A stretch of 64,000 nucleotides of DNA, taken from NCBI RefSeq assembly GCF_029784165.1, contig NC_073696.1, positions 24,435,530-24,499,529 on the forward strand. The letters run 5' to 3'. The translations under genes and the position numbers were made by a program. Source of the DNA: Wyeomyia smithii (Eukaryota > Arthropoda > Insecta > Diptera > Culicidae). Below are positions 61,397 to 64,000 of the stretch, one piece after another; position 1 is the stretch's first letter, and every line of letters begins with the position of its first letter. Below the pieces are notes generated by a model. It was not told where the DNA came from and searched no databases. It saw nothing but the letters and a program-made list of their open reading frames with translations.

Positions 61397-62461
61397 TAAT
61401 GGGAAAGTTGTATCATTTTGTTCAGAAGAATATTATTGTCGGTAATATTACAGAGATGCGATTGCGTAAATCGGATTTTGAATTGAACAATTGTTCTTTT
61501 GAGAACAAATAAAACACTTATTTGAAGAGTTAATAGCTTTTGGTACCAATAGCAGTATAGTGACAGCCTCAGCGGTAGATGCAGATGCAGCCGGTTCTTC
61601 CCTGAGGCCGATGTAAAGGTAAATGGGAGCAGCACGGCGAAACAGTTCGGGTTATGCTGAGACGCGCGTCATTTTTCGTTGTTGATATTCCCCACATGAA
61701 ACGACGCGCTTTCGTATGATAGCGGTGGTATTAGCGGTAGATGCATTTGCCAACACTTCCTTCAGTAAAGCCGTGTCTAGTTTTCAATGTGAAAACACCT
61801 TTCTCATTGTGTTGACCGTGCGCCTTAGTTCTCACTATCAAGGTAACACAGAGATGTAAGATAAACACTACATCCTATGATAAATTGAACAATTGTCCTT
61901 ATAAGGACAACAAATGAATTAATGAAGATTTAATTTTGAATTAGAATACTTCTCTCAGGAATTTCGGCTACATAGGGATGTGAAATGGAAATCTAAAACT
62001 GAAAAAAGTGAGAAAAATTTCAAATGCTAATAAATCGGTTAGTTTTCGATGGATTTCCTTCGTTTTTGCAGCAATCGATTAGAAAATCTTCTAAGATTCC
62101 TACCAAATGCATGAAATTGCAATTTTATCATTCGAACTATTGTACTATTGAAAACTCTTAAGCCTTGTCAAAACACAAAATTCGACCTCTGATTGGTCGT
62201 TATGCCGCGCTTTCCCAAGCACGGTCGGCATAGTTATGGACCTAGTAAATTGGGAATGCATCATTTGGCCTATATAAAAGCTTCATCAGATAATAAACAA
62301 TCATTTCATCGGATATTTAATTTAACAACTGAAATTTGAAGAACACAAATGATTATTTGAAGAGTTAATATTTTCTCGTTTTGCGCTATAATCCAAAGTT
62401 AATTATCTTCATCTACATGCATACTCTGATTATTATTGCGTGTTTGCGTCGCTTAGTGTTT

Positions 62462-62622
62462 GGCTACGGTCATGCAGAACGCAAATAATGGCGCGATGCG
62501 ATTCGGCAAGACGAAATCTGTTGAAATGTATAGCTCTACTTCGCCTTAAAAAGAGCTGTACATTTCACCACGGTAAGGCGAATCGCATCGCGCCGGCATT
62601 CGCGTTCTGCATAACCGTAGCC
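62462..62622. mobile_element. 161-bp GGCTACGG hairpin in arm B
   Basis: Counterpart of 36556-36716 in reverse, TTT on both sides. The stem is well preserved, and a long open frame running through it is an artefact. Confidence 0.75.
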
Positions 62623-62765
62623 TTTGTTCCGTTCCCGTTTAATGATGTCGTATTAAATGTGCATATTACAATTCGGCAGCACTTCAACGTCTCATTTGCA
62701 CAAAATTTAAAAATATTCAATGAACTTCATTCAAAATATCAGACAAAAAAAATTACAATACTGCC

Positions 62766-63369
62766 TGTTGGCTACTTCGAATATCACAACCGTAGTAAAT
62801 ATCACAAACCACAGCGAACCACCCCTGTCGGTATTCAACAACAATTGCTGCATGGGACGTCAGGGCGGTGCGATGACAAGCAACTGCATAAGTGTCACCA
62901 GCATCAGTGCATCATCATCCCGGAGGTTGTTACGGACCGTTTTCGTGATGTTCCACCTGAGAAGAGCGGATTTCTTTGGCGCCGGTGGCTTCTAGAGCTG
63001 AACAAAAACCAGTTAGACTGCAGAGGAAGGAGCCATTCTTATTCGCCGATCGCCCCAGGAAACATAGTTATCCAACGTAAATTAAAATACCCAAGATATG
63101 TTAAGTAGAAAATAAATCGTGTAGAAAATAAAAGTAGTTGCTAATATAAAATACGTGTAGAATAAATAGTTAAGGTAGTTTCTCGAACAGTGGAGTGTCA
63201 TTTATTTAGTGACGGAAGGCCCAAGAGGCAACGCTGCTTCCATCGGCAGTATAGCTAGATTGCCGCTCACCAAGGAAATTGTTCACGTGCTTTCCGAATT
63301 TTGGATACAGTCCACTCACCAAGAAAAGGAACCACCCCCAGGAATTTTGAATCAGTTCTCAACACTGCC
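62766..63369 (+). other. segment present in arm B only
   Basis: Lies between two copies of ACTGCC (62760-62765; 63364-63369). Arm A has one ACTGCC at the matching place, so A probably lost this segment by microhomology deletion. It contains part of an open frame continuing from the hairpin, and several AATAAA words at about 63110-63165. No recognised domain. Confidence 0.6.
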
Positions 63370-63403
63370 AATGAACGGTCAACGTTTATTTACTAGAAAA
63401 AAG

Positions 63404-63455
63404 TAGGAGGTTGCATCCAAGACACGACCGCATAACTGACGTAGAACTACCCACA
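63404..63455 (+). repeat. end-type repeat shared with 34198-34249
   Basis: GTAGGAGGTTGCATCCAAGA, then CACGACCGCATAACTGACGT, then AGAACTAC. It is the reverse complement, about 85-90 percent by eye, of the right end of the 2.3-kb mariner insertion. It marks the place where arm B stops matching arm A. Confidence 0.7.
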
Positions 63456-63499
63456 CTATTAACAAATGCATTGTTGTAAGTGTTTCATTAATGAGTCAT

Positions 63500-64000
63500 A
63501 AAGTCTCCAAACACTTGCTTTGTGCTGCCTCAACAGTGGGGGAATGAAGACACGAGCTGTAAAAGCCGTTTCACCTTCAGTAAACTGCTAGTATCCAGCA
63601 CAGATTGCTCGCTTGAGTTGTCAAAAAAAGATTAACCCTCAAATATATGTTTATTTGCCTTAAGAATGGCATTTTGCTGCTCAAAATTGGATTTGCTGAA
63701 GGCAACCTTTATGCTGCCATAGTAGTGGGGCAATAACGGCAGTTGTGGCTGCCTTTAATCAAACAAATCACTTACCCTGTGGATGGTCACCATGTCTCAG
63801 GAGCAGCGCGGTTCAACACACGCTGAGAAGTGAGAAGAACCGCGCTGCTCCTGAGACATGGTGACCATCCACAGGGTAAGTGATTTGTTTGATTTAAAGG
63901 CAGCCACAGGCGCAACCCGCTGCAATCCGCTGTTACTGCTGAGTGCTAATATCTGCTGCTACTGCAATTCGCATTTGATTTTTGTATACAGCGAATAAAC
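63500..64000 (-). repeat. third, partial copy of arm modules, truncated by window
   Basis: 63520-63730 matches the 220-bp module of arm A (39170-39395) in the same orientation: AATGAAGACACGAGCTGTAA, TTTCACCTTCAGTAAACTGC, TTTATTTGCCTTAAGAATGG and ATGCTGCC...GTGGGG. Continues into the palindrome at 63747-63906. Confidence 0.65.
63747..63906. repeat. palindrome, about 70-bp arms, 22-nt loop
   Basis: Arms 63747-63814 and 63837-63906 are almost perfect complements (one base gap), from TGGCTGCCTTTAATCAAAC to GAGCAGCGCGGTTC. The arm sequence is the CTGCTCCTGAGAC-TGGTGACC block found as direct repeats at 39427-39620. Confidence 0.9.

Larger units (their letters stand above)
59425..63403 (+). mobile_element. 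modular repeat element, arm B (inverted copy of arm A)
   Basis: Starts with the same tip, TTGAAGTAGAATACTTCTCT, and follows arm A in reverse through all modules: tandem modules (about 59940-60390), shared block 60440-60990, hairpins 61251-61396 and 62462-62622, and internal decayed tip at about 61926. Promoter-like words are on the plus strand at about 59761 (TATA mutated), 60940 and 62268 (TTTGGCCTATATAAAAGC). It has 604 bp more than A (62766-63369). Its right end does not have the A tip but abuts the GTAGGAGG...GACGTAG word block. The arms lie 19.4 kb apart. Confidence 0.75.

Overview
The window is eukaryotic, AT-rich, repeat-dominated DNA, most likely from a mosquito (Culicidae). This is inferred from a tRNA-derived SINE of the mosquito SINE200/Feilai type, a Juan/jockey-like LINE, DD37D and DD41D mariners, and BEL/Pao and Ty3/gypsy remnants. 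I found no host protein gene, no rRNA or tRNA gene and no CRISPR. Nearly every interpretable block is a transposable element (TE) or satellite, often nested.

Layout: 1-3190 holds two short inverted-repeat elements (748-1500 with TTAA target sites; 1767-2052). 3191-7567 is a Ty3/gypsy element with 216-bp LTRs, a 5-bp target duplication, a repetitive leader, two zinc knuckles, a probable 180-nt intron between gag and pol, and a large deletion that removed reverse transcriptase. 7573-11160 is unique noncoding DNA, followed by a BEL/Pao remnant. 11788-24566 is one heptanucleotide satellite: a TAGAAAA domain of about 8.9 kb (with a 500-N gap) abutting a TACAAAA domain of about 3.8 kb. 24680-24960 is a mariner scrap and 24961-27985 is unique. 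27990-31240 is a degenerate TTTTGGCATCAT-type array interrupted by a 5'-truncated LINE and a 327-bp DNA transposon.

31470-34450 is a DD37-type mariner split by a 2.3-kb insertion. 34800-43548 is a CR1/jockey-group LINE whose ORF1 (PHD-like finger plus coiled coil) was cut by a 3.7-kb element ('arm A', 36325-40003). An inverted copy of that element ('arm B') lies at 59425-63403, and a third partial copy runs off the right edge, ending in a 70-bp palindrome. Between the arms are a decayed LINE (43560-45040), a degenerate TCATGA repeat, two mariners (45836-46751 DD41D; 47097-48401 DD37D), a 1.9-kb foldback element (48629-50537), about 3.4 kb of unique DNA, a SINE, and two opposed LINE remnants (55790-57470 plus strand; 57475-58620 minus strand).

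Most noteworthy: (i) the gypsy-like element looks as if it makes Gag-Pol by splicing rather than frameshifting, and its near-identical LTRs flank a badly broken interior; (ii) the satellite is split into two homogenised one-base variants; (iii) the A/B element carries three copies of a CCAAT+TATA promoter-like module per arm and internal MITE hairpins, but no recognisable protein. All family assignments come from reading motifs by eye; no database search was possible.
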